The notes under the pieces: generated by a model | Told to the model about the DNA's origin: nothing | What the model saw: the letters and a program-made list of their open reading frames with translations, nothing else | Database searches by the model: none | Part shown: positions 1 through 8,988 of the stretch, in pieces | How the letters are laid out: every line of letters begins with the position of its first letter | Position numbering within the stretch: position 1 is the stretch's first letter | Source of the DNA: Spongiimicrobium salis | Lineage (GTDB): Bacteria; Bacteroidota; Bacteroidia; Flavobacteriales; Flavobacteriaceae | Direction of reading: 5' to 3' | Length of the DNA stretch: 64,000 nucleotides | NCBI RefSeq assembly: GCF_043678055.1 | Contig: NZ_JBHEQA010000003.1 | Span: 513,626-577,625, forward strand | Position numbers and translations under genes: made by a program

Positions 1-1388
1 TCGTCCGGGGAATGTGCCCCTTCAATTGTAGGTCCAAAACTGATCATGTCCATATCAGGATAATTTTGTCCCAAAATACCACATTCCAAGCCTGCATGAC
101 AGGCCACTACCCTAGGAGTTGCCTTAAACAATGCTTTATACTGGGCCACCAATACTTTTAATATTGCCGAATCGGGATTGGGGTTCCAACCGGGGTAATC
201 CCCATCAAAAGAGACCGTACATCCCATTTCTTCAAAAACGCCTTTCAACAATTCGGCCAATTCCATCTTTTCTGAATTTAGGGAAGAACGGGTTAAACAG
301 CCAATTTTTATAGTTCCCTCTTGCACCTGAACTCTGGCGATATTATTGGAAGTTTGCACTAAATCTTCCATGGTAGCACTCATTGCATATACACCATTGT
401 GCCCTTTTTCCAAGGCCTCCAATAACTGTTGTTGCGCCTCTAATTCCATGACTGATGAAGGAGGAGATTGCATAGCTTCACAACTAATGTTCAGCCCTGG
501 CTCCACACTTATAAACTCTTCCTTTATAGCCTTGACCCAAGGCTCAAATGCAATAGTAAATTGATCTTTTTTAGCTTCTGGAACCAGAAGGGTGGCAAAA
601 CTTTCTCGTGGAATGGCATTTCTTAGACTTCCGCCATCAATGGTGGCAATTCGTGCATTGGAATATGTTACCGCTTTAGTTAGTAGGGCATTCATTAATT
701 TGTTTGCATTTCCCAATCCTTTATGGATATCCATTCCACTATGTCCTCCTTGCAGCCCGGTTATGGCAATACGATATCCTAGCCATCCTTCACTTGTGTT
801 TTCTTCCACATAGGTTCGTATAGCGGTAACATCTATACCTCCCGCACAACCAATATCAATTTCATCATCTTCTTCTGTATCCAAATTCAATAAGATCTGG
901 CCTTGCAGTATACCACTTTGCAAGCCCATGGCCCCCGTCATTCCGGTTTCTTCATCTATCGTAAACAGGGCCTCCAAAGGAGGATGGGGAATTGTCGTAC
1001 TCTCCAGGAGCGCCATAATAGTGGCCACTCCAATACCGTTATCAGCTCCTAAGGTTGTTCCTTCAGCCTTTACCCAGTCTCCCGCCACTAACATTTTTAT
1101 ACCTTCTTTATCAAAATCGAAAAGGGTATCTGCATTTTTTTGATGCACCATATCCAAATGGGATTGGAGGGTGATCATCTTTCGATCTTCCATTCCCGGA
1201 CTGGCTGCCTTGCGAATAATCACATTTCCCACGGCATCAATGCTCGTTTCCAAACCTAAGGAGTGCCCAAAGTCGAGCATAAATTGAATGACGCGCTCTT
1301 CCTTTTTTGAAGGTCGTGGCACCGCATTTAAATCAGCAAACTTGGTCCAAAGTACTTTTGGTTCTAATTGACGTATTTCTTCGCTCAT
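1..1388 (-). CDS. pepD: Aminoacyl-histidine dipeptidase (PepD-like), C-terminus cut by window edge
   Basis: Cytosolic M20-family metallopeptidase that would hydrolyse Xaa-His dipeptides such as carnosine. Reading the minus strand from the ATG at 1386-1388 gives a protein starting MSEEIRQLEPKVLW that stays open to base 1, about 462 residues of a family that is usually near 485, so only the last residues are missing. Visible family motifs are LQSHLDMVHQ (first metal histidine and the following Asp), LGADNGIGVA (bridging Asp) and TIDEETGMTGA (catalytic Glu pair), followed by the lid domain with GGHSGMDIH. A -7 box lies about 20 nt upstream at 1408-1415. It is divergent from the DUF3810 gene. The family assignment is firm; substrate is inferred from homology. 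Confidence 0.9.
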   Translation of the reverse strand, partial: MSEEIRQLEPKVLWTKFADLNAVPRPSKKEERVIQFMLDFGHSLGLETSIDAVGNVIIRKAASPGMEDRKMITLQSHLDMVHQKNADTLFDFDKEGIKMLVAGDWVKAEGTTLGADNGIGVATIMALLESTTIPHPPLEALFTIDEETGMTGAMGLQSGILQGQILLNLDTEEDDEIDIGCAGGIDVTAIRTYVEENTSEGWLGYRIAITGLQGGHSGMDIHKGLGNANKLMNALLTKAVTYSNARIATIDGGSLRNAIPRESFATLLVPEAKKDQFTIAFEPWVKAIKEEFISVEPGLNISCEAMQSPPSSVMELEAQQQLLEALEKGHNGVYAMSATMEDLVQTSNNIARVQVQEGTIKIGCLTRSSLNSEKMELAELLKGVFEEMGCTVSFDGDYPGWNPNPDSAILKVLVAQYKALFKATPRVVACHAGLECGILGQNYPDMDMISFGPTIEGAHSPD

Positions 1389-1407
1389 CGTTTTTAATAT
1401 CAGGCTT

Positions 1408-1415
1408 CAAAAATA
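1408..1415 (-). promoter_or_regulatory. Bacteroidota -7 promoter box for pepD
   Basis: The minus strand reads TATTTTTG, an exact match to TAnnTTTG, ending 19 nt before the pepD ATG, leaving room for a leader of roughly 14 nt. Confidence 0.5.
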
Positions 1416-1529
1416 CACATCCCTATGGAATTGACCTGCTAAAAAGAGGATTTCCTTTGCTTTAAGAAGTGCTCTACCCTACTTCTTTTAAACCCATGTT
1501 AAAGGAGTTTATTTTCAAATTTATTTGGC

Positions 1530-1537
1530 TACATTTG
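1530..1537 (+). promoter_or_regulatory. -7 promoter box abutting the DUF3810 start codon
   Basis: TACATTTG lies only 5 nt before the ATG at 1543. If transcription starts the usual 5-7 nt after the box, the mRNA would begin at or next to the start codon (leaderless). Confidence 0.45.
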
Positions 1538-1542
1538 ACCTA

Positions 1543-2652
1543 ATGAGCAATCGCCTAAAAAATGCCATCGCCCTTTCCCTGATACCACAAATTTTGTTGG
1601 TAAAATGGCTAGGTAATTATCCAGAATTCGTAGAGGAATATTACAGTAAAGGCCTCTATCCTGTCATTGCCGAGTTCTGGAGGTTGTTGTTGGGGTGGAT
1701 TCCCTTTTCCATTGGTGATGTATTATATGCCTCCCTTATCTTTATTGTACTCCGATATATCATCGTAAAGCGAAAAGAAATTAAAAGAAACCCTAAGAAT
1801 TTCATACGGGACGTGATTATGGTAATTTCAGTGGCCTATTTTACTTTTCATCTTTTATGGGGAATGAACTATTACAGACAACCCATTTCACAGGCTTTAG
1901 ACCTTCCTCAAAACTATTCAAAAAATGCGCTCTTATCACTAACAACAGATCTAATTGAAACCACCAACAGCCTACATTATGAAATTACCAAGGATAGTAC
2001 GGCCATGGTAGTACTACCTTATACTCGGGAAGAGGTATTTCAAAAGACCATTCAAGGTTATGAGCATTTAAAAGATGTGTTTCCGCTACTTGCTTATAAA
2101 CGACCAAGTATAAAAACTTCGCTTTTCAGTACTCCCTTGAGCTATATGGGTTATGGCGGATACTTGAACCCTTTTACCCATGAGGCACAGGTTAATGGTA
2201 AAATGCCCATATTTAGATTTCCAATGGTATCTGGTCATGAAGCGGGACATCAAATAGGATATTCTGCAGAAAATGAAACCAATTTCATTGGGTATCTGGT
2301 TACCGTAAACAACGAGAACGCATATTTCAGGTATGCCGCCTATGCTGGTGCCTTAAGGTATTGTTTGGCCGATATAAAGCGTGCGAACGAAAAAACATTT
2401 CAAAAAATTTACAAACAATTAAACATAGGGGTAAAAAAAAACTACAAGGAAATTGCTGATTTTTGGGCTTCTTATGAAAACCCTCTGGAGCCTGTTTTTA
2501 AGACGATTTACAGCAGTTTTTTAAAAGTCAACAATCAAAAAGACGGTATCCGTAGCTATAGTCGCGTGGTACGCTTACTGGTTGCTTTCCACCAAAAAAA
2601 GACCGTAGCCGCCCATGAATTGGAGATGCAACATAAACGCTTAGGCCAATAA
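1543..2652 (+). CDS. DUF3810 domain membrane protein with HExxH motif
   Basis: A 369-residue protein of the DUF3810 family, common in Bacteroidota and of unproven function. The N-terminal third holds hydrophobic segments (around residues 8-25, 40-60 and 85-105 of the ATG-started protein), so it is anchored in the inner membrane with a soluble domain after them. That domain has SGHEAGHQIGYSAENE, an HExxH zinc motif with a nearby acidic residue, which suggests a metalloprotease fold; activity is inference. An in-frame TTG at 1525 exists but lies upstream of the -7 box, so the ATG at 1543 is preferred. No operon partner: pepD is divergent and the next plus gene starts 150 nt downstream. Confidence 0.8.
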   Translation: MSNRLKNAIALSLIPQILLVKWLGNYPEFVEEYYSKGLYPVIAEFWRLLLGWIPFSIGDVLYASLIFIVLRYIIVKRKEIKRNPKNFIRDVIMVISVAYFTFHLLWGMNYYRQPISQALDLPQNYSKNALLSLTTDLIETTNSLHYEITKDSTAMVVLPYTREEVFQKTIQGYEHLKDVFPLLAYKRPSIKTSLFSTPLSYMGYGGYLNPFTHEAQVNGKMPIFRFPMVSGHEAGHQIGYSAENETNFIGYLVTVNNENAYFRYAAYAGALRYCLADIKRANEKTFQKIYKQLNIGVKKNYKEIADFWASYENPLEPVFKTIYSSFLKVNNQKDGIRSYSRVVRLLVAFHQKKTVAAHELEMQHKRLGQ

Positions 2653-2803
2653 CTTCCTTATTTTAGCATTCCTTGGTTCCGTTAAAACTTTGCTATCGGA
2701 CAATCATACTAGCTTTCAATATGTTAAAATCGCGTACAGCCCTAACATATTTCAGCACTTCCCCCTATCTTTAACGGGACGAATTCCAACTAATCTATTT
2801 ACT

Positions 2804-5755
2804 ATGAAAATGCGACTTCTAGCGCTTGCCCTGCTATGGTGCAGTGCTGCTTTATTTGCACAGGATTATTTTCCAGAAAATGACGGTGTAAAATCAAAAA
2901 ATAACAATTACACAGCCTTTACCAATGCTAAAATCCATGTAAGACCAAGTCAAGTGATTTCTAAGGGCACCCTGCTTATTCAAAATGGAAAAGTAGTACA
3001 GGTAGGAAAATCCATTTCCGTTCCAAAGAATGCGGTGGTCATTGACCTTAAAGGGAAATCCATATACCCTTCCTTTATTGATGCCTATTCCGATTTTGGT
3101 ATAAAAAAACCCAAAAGGGCAGGAAACGGTAGGCGGGCCACACAATATGAGGCCACTCGGGACGGGTTTTACTGGAATGATCATATCATGCCAGAAAATG
3201 ATGCCATCAGTGTCTTTAGCTATGATGACAAAAAGGCAAAAGCGCTACGAAAAGCAGGTTTTGGTGTGGTTAATTCACATATACAGGATGGTATTGCCAG
3301 AGGTACAGGATTACTAGTTGCCCTAAATGGAACGGGCAATGATGCCGATCGTATCTTAGATGACCGATCTGGCCAGTATTTCTCTTTTGATAGAAGTATT
3401 GCCAAAATTCAATCCTACCCTACCTCTTTAATGGGTTCCATGGCCTTATTACGTCAAATGCATTATGATGCAAACTGGTATGCCACGGGAAAGGTAGACA
3501 CCAAAGATCGTTCCTTGGAAGCCCTTATTGCCAATCGTGGATTGGTTCAAATATTTGCGGCCAAAGATGCGGGCCATGCCTTAAGGGCAGATAAAATCGG
3601 AGATGCTTTTGGCATTCAATACGTAATCTTAGGTGGAGGAAATGAATTTGAACATATTGCTGAAATCAAAGAAACCAATGCTACTTTTATTCTTCCATTG
3701 AACTTCCCTGATCCTTATGATGTTTCTAATCCGTATCAGGCAGGTTATGTTGATCTGGCCGATATGAGGTATTGGAATCAAGCCCCGTCAAACCCTAAAA
3801 TATTAGCGGATAATGGCGTTTCTTTTTCTTTTACCTTAAACGATTTAAAATCTCCTGCAGCCATCAAAGGCAAACTAATGACGGCTATTGCACGAGGCTT
3901 ATCTAAAACAAAAGCACTGGAAGCGCTGACCACCGTTCCCGCACAATTATTAGGAAAGTCCAACAGCATTGGGTCCCTAGAGAAGGGACATCAAGCTAAT
4001 TTCTTAATCACCTCCGGGGATATTTTTGAAGAAGGAACCACCTTATACGAAAACTGGGTACAGGGGCAACGAAATGTCATCAACGACAGAACACTTAAGG
4101 ACATTCGGGGAGAATATAATTTAGCCATTGAAGGAATTACCTATAGCCTGTCCATTCGGGGAAAAGTGCGTACTCCTAGTGCAGAAATCAAACAAGATTC
4201 GAATACCATAAAAGCAAAAATCGGTTTTAAAGACAATTGGCTAGACCTTGCTTTTTCCACCGATCAGGGCAAAAAGAAATATCGTATGACTGGGCTGTCT
4301 ACGGCAGGTTCGGATACTATTGAAGGAAGGCTTATTCTCCCCAATGGAAACGAAAGTACCTTTAAAGCAATAAAAACCCGTGCTTTTTCAAAAAAAGAAA
4401 AGAAAGGCACTACGGCAGAAGCAGCTGTGGTTATGCCCGTGGCTTATCCCAATGTAGGCTATGGATATGCCCAACGCCCACAACAAGAAAATATGCTGTT
4501 CCGGAATGCCACGGTTTGGACAGGAGAATCGGAGGGTATCCTACAGAATACCGATGTCCTTGTTAAAAAAGGAAAAATCGTAAAGATCGGAAAGGACTTA
4601 AGAGCTGGCGGAGCCACTGTAATAGATGCTACAGGAAAACACTTGACGGCAGGAGTCATCGATGAACATAGCCATATCGCAGGGTTGGCCATAAATGAAG
4701 CAGGCCATAATTCCTCTGCAGAAGTAAAAATGGAAGATGTGGTCAATCCAAAAGATATGAACATTTACCGGAATTTAGGTGGGGGAGTCACTACCGTGCA
4801 ATTGCTTCATGGATCGGCCAACCCTATTGGTGGACGTTCCGCCATCCTAAAATTAAAATGGGGAGAAAGTGCCGATAATATGATCTATGACAATTCCCCT
4901 AAGTTCATCAAATTTGCTTTAGGAGAAAATGTGAAGCAGTCCAATTGGCAGAGTTTTAGCCGCTTCCCGCAAACGCGAATGGGTGTGGAACAGGTTTTTG
5001 TGGACTATTTCCAACGGGCCAAAGAGTACGATACCAAAAAGAAAAGTGGACAAGCCTATCGCTATGATGAAGAAATGGAGACCTTAGCTGAAATCTTAAA
5101 TGGCGAGCGCTTTATAAGCTGCCATTCCTATGTGCAGAGCGAAATTAACATGATGATGAAGGTTGCCGAACAATTTGGTTTTACCCTAAATACATTTACC
5201 CATATTTTGGAAGGTTATAAAGTGGCCGATAAAATGGCAGCACATGGCGCAGGAGGATCCACGTTCAGCGACTGGTGGGCCTATAAGTTTGAAGTAAATG
5301 ATGCCATTCCGTACAATGCCGCCATTATGCACAGTCAAGGCGTAACCGTGGCCATCAATAGTGATGATCGTGAAATGTCCAGAAGACTAAACCAAGAGGC
5401 AGGCAAAATAGTGAAGTACGGGGGCGTTTCTGAAGAAGAAGCCTGGAAAATGGTGACCCTTAATCCTGCTAAACTATTACATATTGATGATCGTACAGGA
5501 AGTATTAAAATTGGAAAAGATGCGGATTTGGTACTATGGACGGATCACCCCCTTTCTGTTTATGCCAAATCTGAAAAAACAATTATAGATGGAGCAGTGT
5601 ATTTTGATTTGGAAAAGGACAAATTACAGCGTGCTAAAATTAAAAAAGAACGAAATACGCTAATCAATATGATGTTAGAGGAGAAAAATGGTGGTAGTAA
5701 AACCCGTATTCCCGTCAAAAAAGAAAATAGAAACTTCCAATGTGAAACCTTATAG
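2804..5755 (+). CDS. Large secreted two-domain amidohydrolase-family protein
   Basis: A 983-residue protein with a signal peptide (MKMRLLALALLWCSAALFAQ) and two amidohydrolase-fold halves. The first half (about residues 40-440) has the entry strand as YPSFIDAYSDFG, where active members have an HxH pair, so this half looks metal-free. The second half (about 600-960) keeps the signature: GVIDEHSHIAGL (HxH), ISCHSYVQSE, TFTHILEGYK and AINSDDREMSRR (catalytic Asp region). It should therefore bind metal and hydrolyse an amide or similar bond outside the cytoplasm; substrate unknown. An upstream TTG at 2690 is open but the ATG at 2804 gives the signal peptide. The next gene begins 4 nt after its stop, so the two are probably co-transcribed. 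Confidence 0.85.
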   Translation: MKMRLLALALLWCSAALFAQDYFPENDGVKSKNNNYTAFTNAKIHVRPSQVISKGTLLIQNGKVVQVGKSISVPKNAVVIDLKGKSIYPSFIDAYSDFGIKKPKRAGNGRRATQYEATRDGFYWNDHIMPENDAISVFSYDDKKAKALRKAGFGVVNSHIQDGIARGTGLLVALNGTGNDADRILDDRSGQYFSFDRSIAKIQSYPTSLMGSMALLRQMHYDANWYATGKVDTKDRSLEALIANRGLVQIFAAKDAGHALRADKIGDAFGIQYVILGGGNEFEHIAEIKETNATFILPLNFPDPYDVSNPYQAGYVDLADMRYWNQAPSNPKILADNGVSFSFTLNDLKSPAAIKGKLMTAIARGLSKTKALEALTTVPAQLLGKSNSIGSLEKGHQANFLITSGDIFEEGTTLYENWVQGQRNVINDRTLKDIRGEYNLAIEGITYSLSIRGKVRTPSAEIKQDSNTIKAKIGFKDNWLDLAFSTDQGKKKYRMTGLSTAGSDTIEGRLILPNGNESTFKAIKTRAFSKKEKKGTTAEAAVVMPVAYPNVGYGYAQRPQQENMLFRNATVWTGESEGILQNTDVLVKKGKIVKIGKDLRAGGATVIDATGKHLTAGVIDEHSHIAGLAINEAGHNSSAEVKMEDVVNPKDMNIYRNLGGGVTTVQLLHGSANPIGGRSAILKLKWGESADNMIYDNSPKFIKFALGENVKQSNWQSFSRFPQTRMGVEQVFVDYFQRAKEYDTKKKSGQAYRYDEEMETLAEILNGERFISCHSYVQSEINMMMKVAEQFGFTLNTFTHILEGYKVADKMAAHGAGGSTFSDWWAYKFEVNDAIPYNAAIMHSQGVTVAINSDDREMSRRLNQEAGKIVKYGGVSEEEAWKMVTLNPAKLLHIDDRTGSIKIGKDADLVLWTDHPLSVYAKSEKTIIDGAVYFDLEKDKLQRAKIKKERNTLINMMLEEKNGGSKTRIPVKKENRNFQCETL

Positions 5756-5759
5756 TACT

Positions 5760-7082
5760 ATGGAAAATTTAAAAGAAAAAATGAGTCTATCCCTAAAAAA
5801 ATCAGTTCTGCTATTGTTGATACTATGCATGGGGACTACCATGATCATGGCACAACAAGCCCCGGGCCTTGCCCAACAGGGACCAATTACCATTAGCGGA
5901 GGTACTGCCCATATTGGGGATGGAAGTGTCGTTGAAAATTGCACTATTGTATTCGAAAATGGAAAAATTACCGCTTTGGGAACTACCGAAGTTACGCCTA
6001 AGGGGGAAGTGATCAATGCGCAGGGAAAACACATTTACCCCGGGTTTATAGCACCTTCCAAAACCTTGGGCCTTGTAGAAGTCAACGCTGTCAGAGCGAG
6101 TAATGATCAGGATGAAATCGGGGATTTAATTCCCCATGTTCGTAGTTTGATCGCCTACAATGCCGAATCCAAAGTTGTGGAGAGTATGCGTCCCAATGGT
6201 GTTTTATTAGGGCAGATTGCCCCAAAAGGGGGTAGAATATCGGGAACCTCCTCCATTGTTCAGTTTGATGCATGGAATTGGGAAGATGCAGCTATTAAAA
6301 CAGATGATGGCATTCATTTGAATTGGCCTAACTCCTTTCGTCAAGGAAGATGGTGGTTAGGAGAACCCAGAGGGTTTCGCCCCAACAAAGATTATCAGGC
6401 TGCCGTGACGGAAGTTGCAGATTTCATGGCACATTCCAAAGCCTATGGAAAAAGCGATAGCAATCAGAAAAATTTAGCCTTTAACGCCATGCAAGGCCTA
6501 TTTGATGGGCTTCAGAAACTCTTTGTTTATGCCGATGGGGAACGTGAAATTATAGATGCGGTTACTGTAGCAAAAAAAGCAGGCGTACAACATCTTGTTT
6601 TGGTAGGAGGTTATCACGCCTATAAAGTCACTGATTTTCTTAAAGAAAACAAGGTACCCGTTCTCGTAGGCTTTACGCATCAATTGCCTTCATTTGCTGA
6701 TGACGATTATGACCTTCCGTATAAATTGCCCAAACTTTTAGTGGAAGCAGGCTTATTGGTGGGAATTCAAAATGGAACAGCTTCAAATTTTCAAACGAGA
6801 AACCTTCCATTTTATGCCGGACAAGTAGTGGGTCAGGGACTAAATAAGGAAAAAGCCTTGCAATTAATAACGGGGAATACCGCTAAAATATTAGGCATCG
6901 ATACTGATTATGGCACCTTGGCCGTAGGCAAGAGCGCAACCTTATTCATTTCTGAAGGAGATGCCCTCGACATGCGAACCAATCAATTGAGCAATGCCTT
7001 TATTGACGGCAGAAAGGTGTCCTTAGAAACACATCAAACCAAGCTTTGGAAACGATATATGAAAAAGTACGAAGGAGATTAG
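5760..7082 (+). CDS. Secreted amidohydrolase-like protein lacking the metal HxH
   Basis: A 440-residue secreted protein with a signal peptide ending near IMAQQ (residues about 8-32). Its fold is that of the amidohydrolase superfamily (N-terminal beta-sandwich with GKITALGTTEV, and a C-terminal GNTAKILGIDTDYGTLAVG strand), but the entry strand reads YPGFIAPSKTLGLVEV, with no HxH, and I see no replacement histidine pair there. It follows the 983-residue amidohydrolase by 4 nt and ends at a strong hairpin terminator. The pair may work as an active plus an inactive subunit; that is inference. An internal ATG at 5781 is a possible alternative start. Confidence 0.8.
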   Translation: MENLKEKMSLSLKKSVLLLLILCMGTTMIMAQQAPGLAQQGPITISGGTAHIGDGSVVENCTIVFENGKITALGTTEVTPKGEVINAQGKHIYPGFIAPSKTLGLVEVNAVRASNDQDEIGDLIPHVRSLIAYNAESKVVESMRPNGVLLGQIAPKGGRISGTSSIVQFDAWNWEDAAIKTDDGIHLNWPNSFRQGRWWLGEPRGFRPNKDYQAAVTEVADFMAHSKAYGKSDSNQKNLAFNAMQGLFDGLQKLFVYADGEREIIDAVTVAKKAGVQHLVLVGGYHAYKVTDFLKENKVPVLVGFTHQLPSFADDDYDLPYKLPKLLVEAGLLVGIQNGTASNFQTRNLPFYAGQVVGQGLNKEKALQLITGNTAKILGIDTDYGTLAVGKSATLFISEGDALDMRTNQLSNAFIDGRKVSLETHQTKLWKRYMKKYEGD

Positions 7083-7098
7083 CTGCTCTTTTGCATAA

Positions 7099-7141
7099 AA
7101 AAAGACCCGTCTGGCCATGAAATCACCAAACGGGTCTTTTT
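7099..7141. terminator. Bidirectional hairpin terminator
   Basis: Arms AAAAAGACCCGT and ACGGGTCTTTTT flank a 19-nt loop. The A-run before and T-run after make it usable from both sides, serving the amidohydrolase pair and the convergent lipoprotein gene. Confidence 0.85.
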
Positions 7142-7160
7142 ATTTTCAATACTCCGATTT

Positions 7161-7967
7161 TTATTTGGTCGCAGGCTTTACAAATTCTGCCTTCTCGGGT
7201 TTCTCAAAATAGGAAGCAGCTCTTGCTTGCTCACTTAGCGTCACGTTTTCAAAGGTCACGGTATTTCTCAACTCTTTAATGGTTCTTCCTTCATAGGTAT
7301 ACCAGGAAATTGAATTGGGCAAAACTACATCATTGAATTCCTTCCAATCGTTATACCGAATCCAACTTACGCGATCGGATTTCTCACCGCTTCGATACGT
7401 TACCGTATAACCAAGCCATGCCATTTGATGGGTTTCCGGATCGTAATGCACAAAATACTCATCTTTTGGAGAAGCTCCTACCCCATCGTTATAGGCAATA
7501 CGTACCCCGGGATATTTTTTTCCCTCAAACTCTAAATCTTCCGTCTCACTATAGACAATACCGTCATCGGCCACCACAAAGGGCATGGCATAAAAATAGA
7601 AATACAAGTTGTGATAAAAAATGGCATCTCCCTTGTATTCTTTATTTTCATCCAAAAGCCATACTTCTTTTCCATCGTATCCTATGGTGAAGTTTTCTGC
7701 ATCGACTCGATCTTTTCTAGAATATAAATTCGTGGTATGAATTTCTTTGGTTTCCCCTTTAGGCAATTCATAGGCAAGGCTTTTTTTGCTTTTCCATGTA
7801 TCCAATCCCCCATGAGCCTCAAAAACTTGCTGTAGAGCTTCTGGATATCTAGACATATCCAATTTGGCTTCCATTTCTGGTTTGCCTTCTACAATTTTTT
7901 CCTCTTTAGGGGTTTCTTTACAGGAAAGTACTCCTGCCAACAATACAAATGCCAATAAGCGTTTCAT
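7161..7967 (-). CDS. DUF6503-like lipoprotein
   Basis: A 268-residue predicted lipoprotein. The start MKRLLAFVLLAGVLSC is a signal peptide with the lipobox cysteine at residue 16, followed by a charged linker rich in Lys/Glu. The body resembles the DUF6503 family of Bacteroidota, with EVWLLDE and FYFYAMPFVVADD blocks and repeated beta-strand patterns typical of a LolA-like or open beta barrel fold; the fold is my inference. Role unknown. It is convergent with the amidohydrolase pair, sharing its terminator, and divergent from the methyltransferase gene. Confidence 0.75.
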   Translation of the reverse strand: MKRLLAFVLLAGVLSCKETPKEEKIVEGKPEMEAKLDMSRYPEALQQVFEAHGGLDTWKSKKSLAYELPKGETKEIHTTNLYSRKDRVDAENFTIGYDGKEVWLLDENKEYKGDAIFYHNLYFYFYAMPFVVADDGIVYSETEDLEFEGKKYPGVRIAYNDGVGASPKDEYFVHYDPETHQMAWLGYTVTYRSGEKSDRVSWIRYNDWKEFNDVVLPNSISWYTYEGRTIKELRNTVTFENVTLSEQARAASYFEKPEKAEFVKPATK

Positions 7968-8027
7968 GATGTAAACTTTAGAATTATTAATTATCTAAGA
8001 ACAATGCCATTCTTTGTGGTATTGCCC

Positions 8028-8035
8028 TATTTTTG
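8028..8035 (+). promoter_or_regulatory. -7 promoter box abutting the methyltransferase start codon
   Basis: TATTTTTG ends 5 nt before the ATG at 8041. A candidate leaderless transcript. Confidence 0.5.
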
Positions 8036-8040
8036 TACAA

Positions 8041-8841
8041 ATGAACGAAATTAAATACATAAGTAGCGTACAAAATGCTTTGGTAAAGCAATTTTTATCG
8101 CTCAAAGAGAAATCAAGAGAGCGTAAAAAAACCGGTTTTTTTGTGGTAGAAGGTTTACGTGAAATACAATTGTGTCTTCGAGGAAACTACGAGATAACTA
8201 CCCTACTTTTTTATGCGGACATCATTTCCCATGAAGAAGTTATTGAGCTCGTTCAAGAAGAACCTATCAGACTCATTGCCATATCCAAGGAGGTTTATCA
8301 AAAACTTGCCTATCGGGAAACCACAGAAGGTATTATGGCCATTGTAAGCGCTAAAGCACATGGATTGGAAGCATTACAATTGCGTCAAAACCCTCTGATT
8401 CTTATTGCCGAAGCTCCTGAAAAACCTGGTAACATAGGGGCATTGTTGCGAACAGCAGATGCCGCCAATTTGGATGCCGTAATCATCGCCAATCCCAAAA
8501 GTGACCTCTACAACCCCAACATAATACGCTCTAGTGTGGGCTGTGTTTTTACCACCAATATTGCTTTGGGGACTACGATGGATATTGTACAGTTTCTTCA
8601 GGAAAGACAGATAAAAATCTTTTGTGCCGCCTTATCTGCTTCCAAAAAATACACTTCCGTAGATTACAAGCAAGCTTCCGCTATAGTGGTCGGGACCGAA
8701 GCCACGGGATTAACCCCGCCATGGCTGGAAAACTCCACCCAAAACATCATTATTCCCATGGAAGGGGAAATCGATTCCATGAACGTTTCCGTTGCCGCTG
8801 CCATTCTTTTATTCGAGGCAAAACGGCAACGCAGCCTGTAA
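8041..8841 (+). CDS. SpoU/TrmH-family RNA 2'-O-methyltransferase
   Basis: A 266-residue SPOUT-class methyltransferase that would use S-adenosylmethionine to methylate a ribose 2'-OH in rRNA or tRNA. Residues 1-95 form the RNA-binding substrate domain (GFFVVEGLREIQL), and the C-terminal half has the knot motifs: EAPEKPGNIGALLRTADAA (motif 1, with the catalytic Arg and Asn region), IVVGTEATGLTPPW (motif 2) and IPMEGEIDSMNVSVAAAILL (motif 3). The start at 8041 is chosen because the upstream TTG at 8014 precedes the promoter box. Family is clear; the exact nucleotide is not determinable here. Confidence 0.88.
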   Translation: MNEIKYISSVQNALVKQFLSLKEKSRERKKTGFFVVEGLREIQLCLRGNYEITTLLFYADIISHEEVIELVQEEPIRLIAISKEVYQKLAYRETTEGIMAIVSAKAHGLEALQLRQNPLILIAEAPEKPGNIGALLRTADAANLDAVIIANPKSDLYNPNIIRSSVGCVFTTNIALGTTMDIVQFLQERQIKIFCAALSASKKYTSVDYKQASAIVVGTEATGLTPPWLENSTQNIIIPMEGEIDSMNVSVAAAILLFEAKRQRSL

Positions 8842-8988
8842 ATTTTTAATCCGCTTCTTGTCTCTCGATATTGCAAAATAAAAGTGGGATTTGCGGAAGT
8901 CGTATAATTTTCCCATCTTGAATTTTCCAAATCCCCAATACAGTATCGTTTTATTGCGAAAACCAACAACTAAAACAGCACCCCATAC

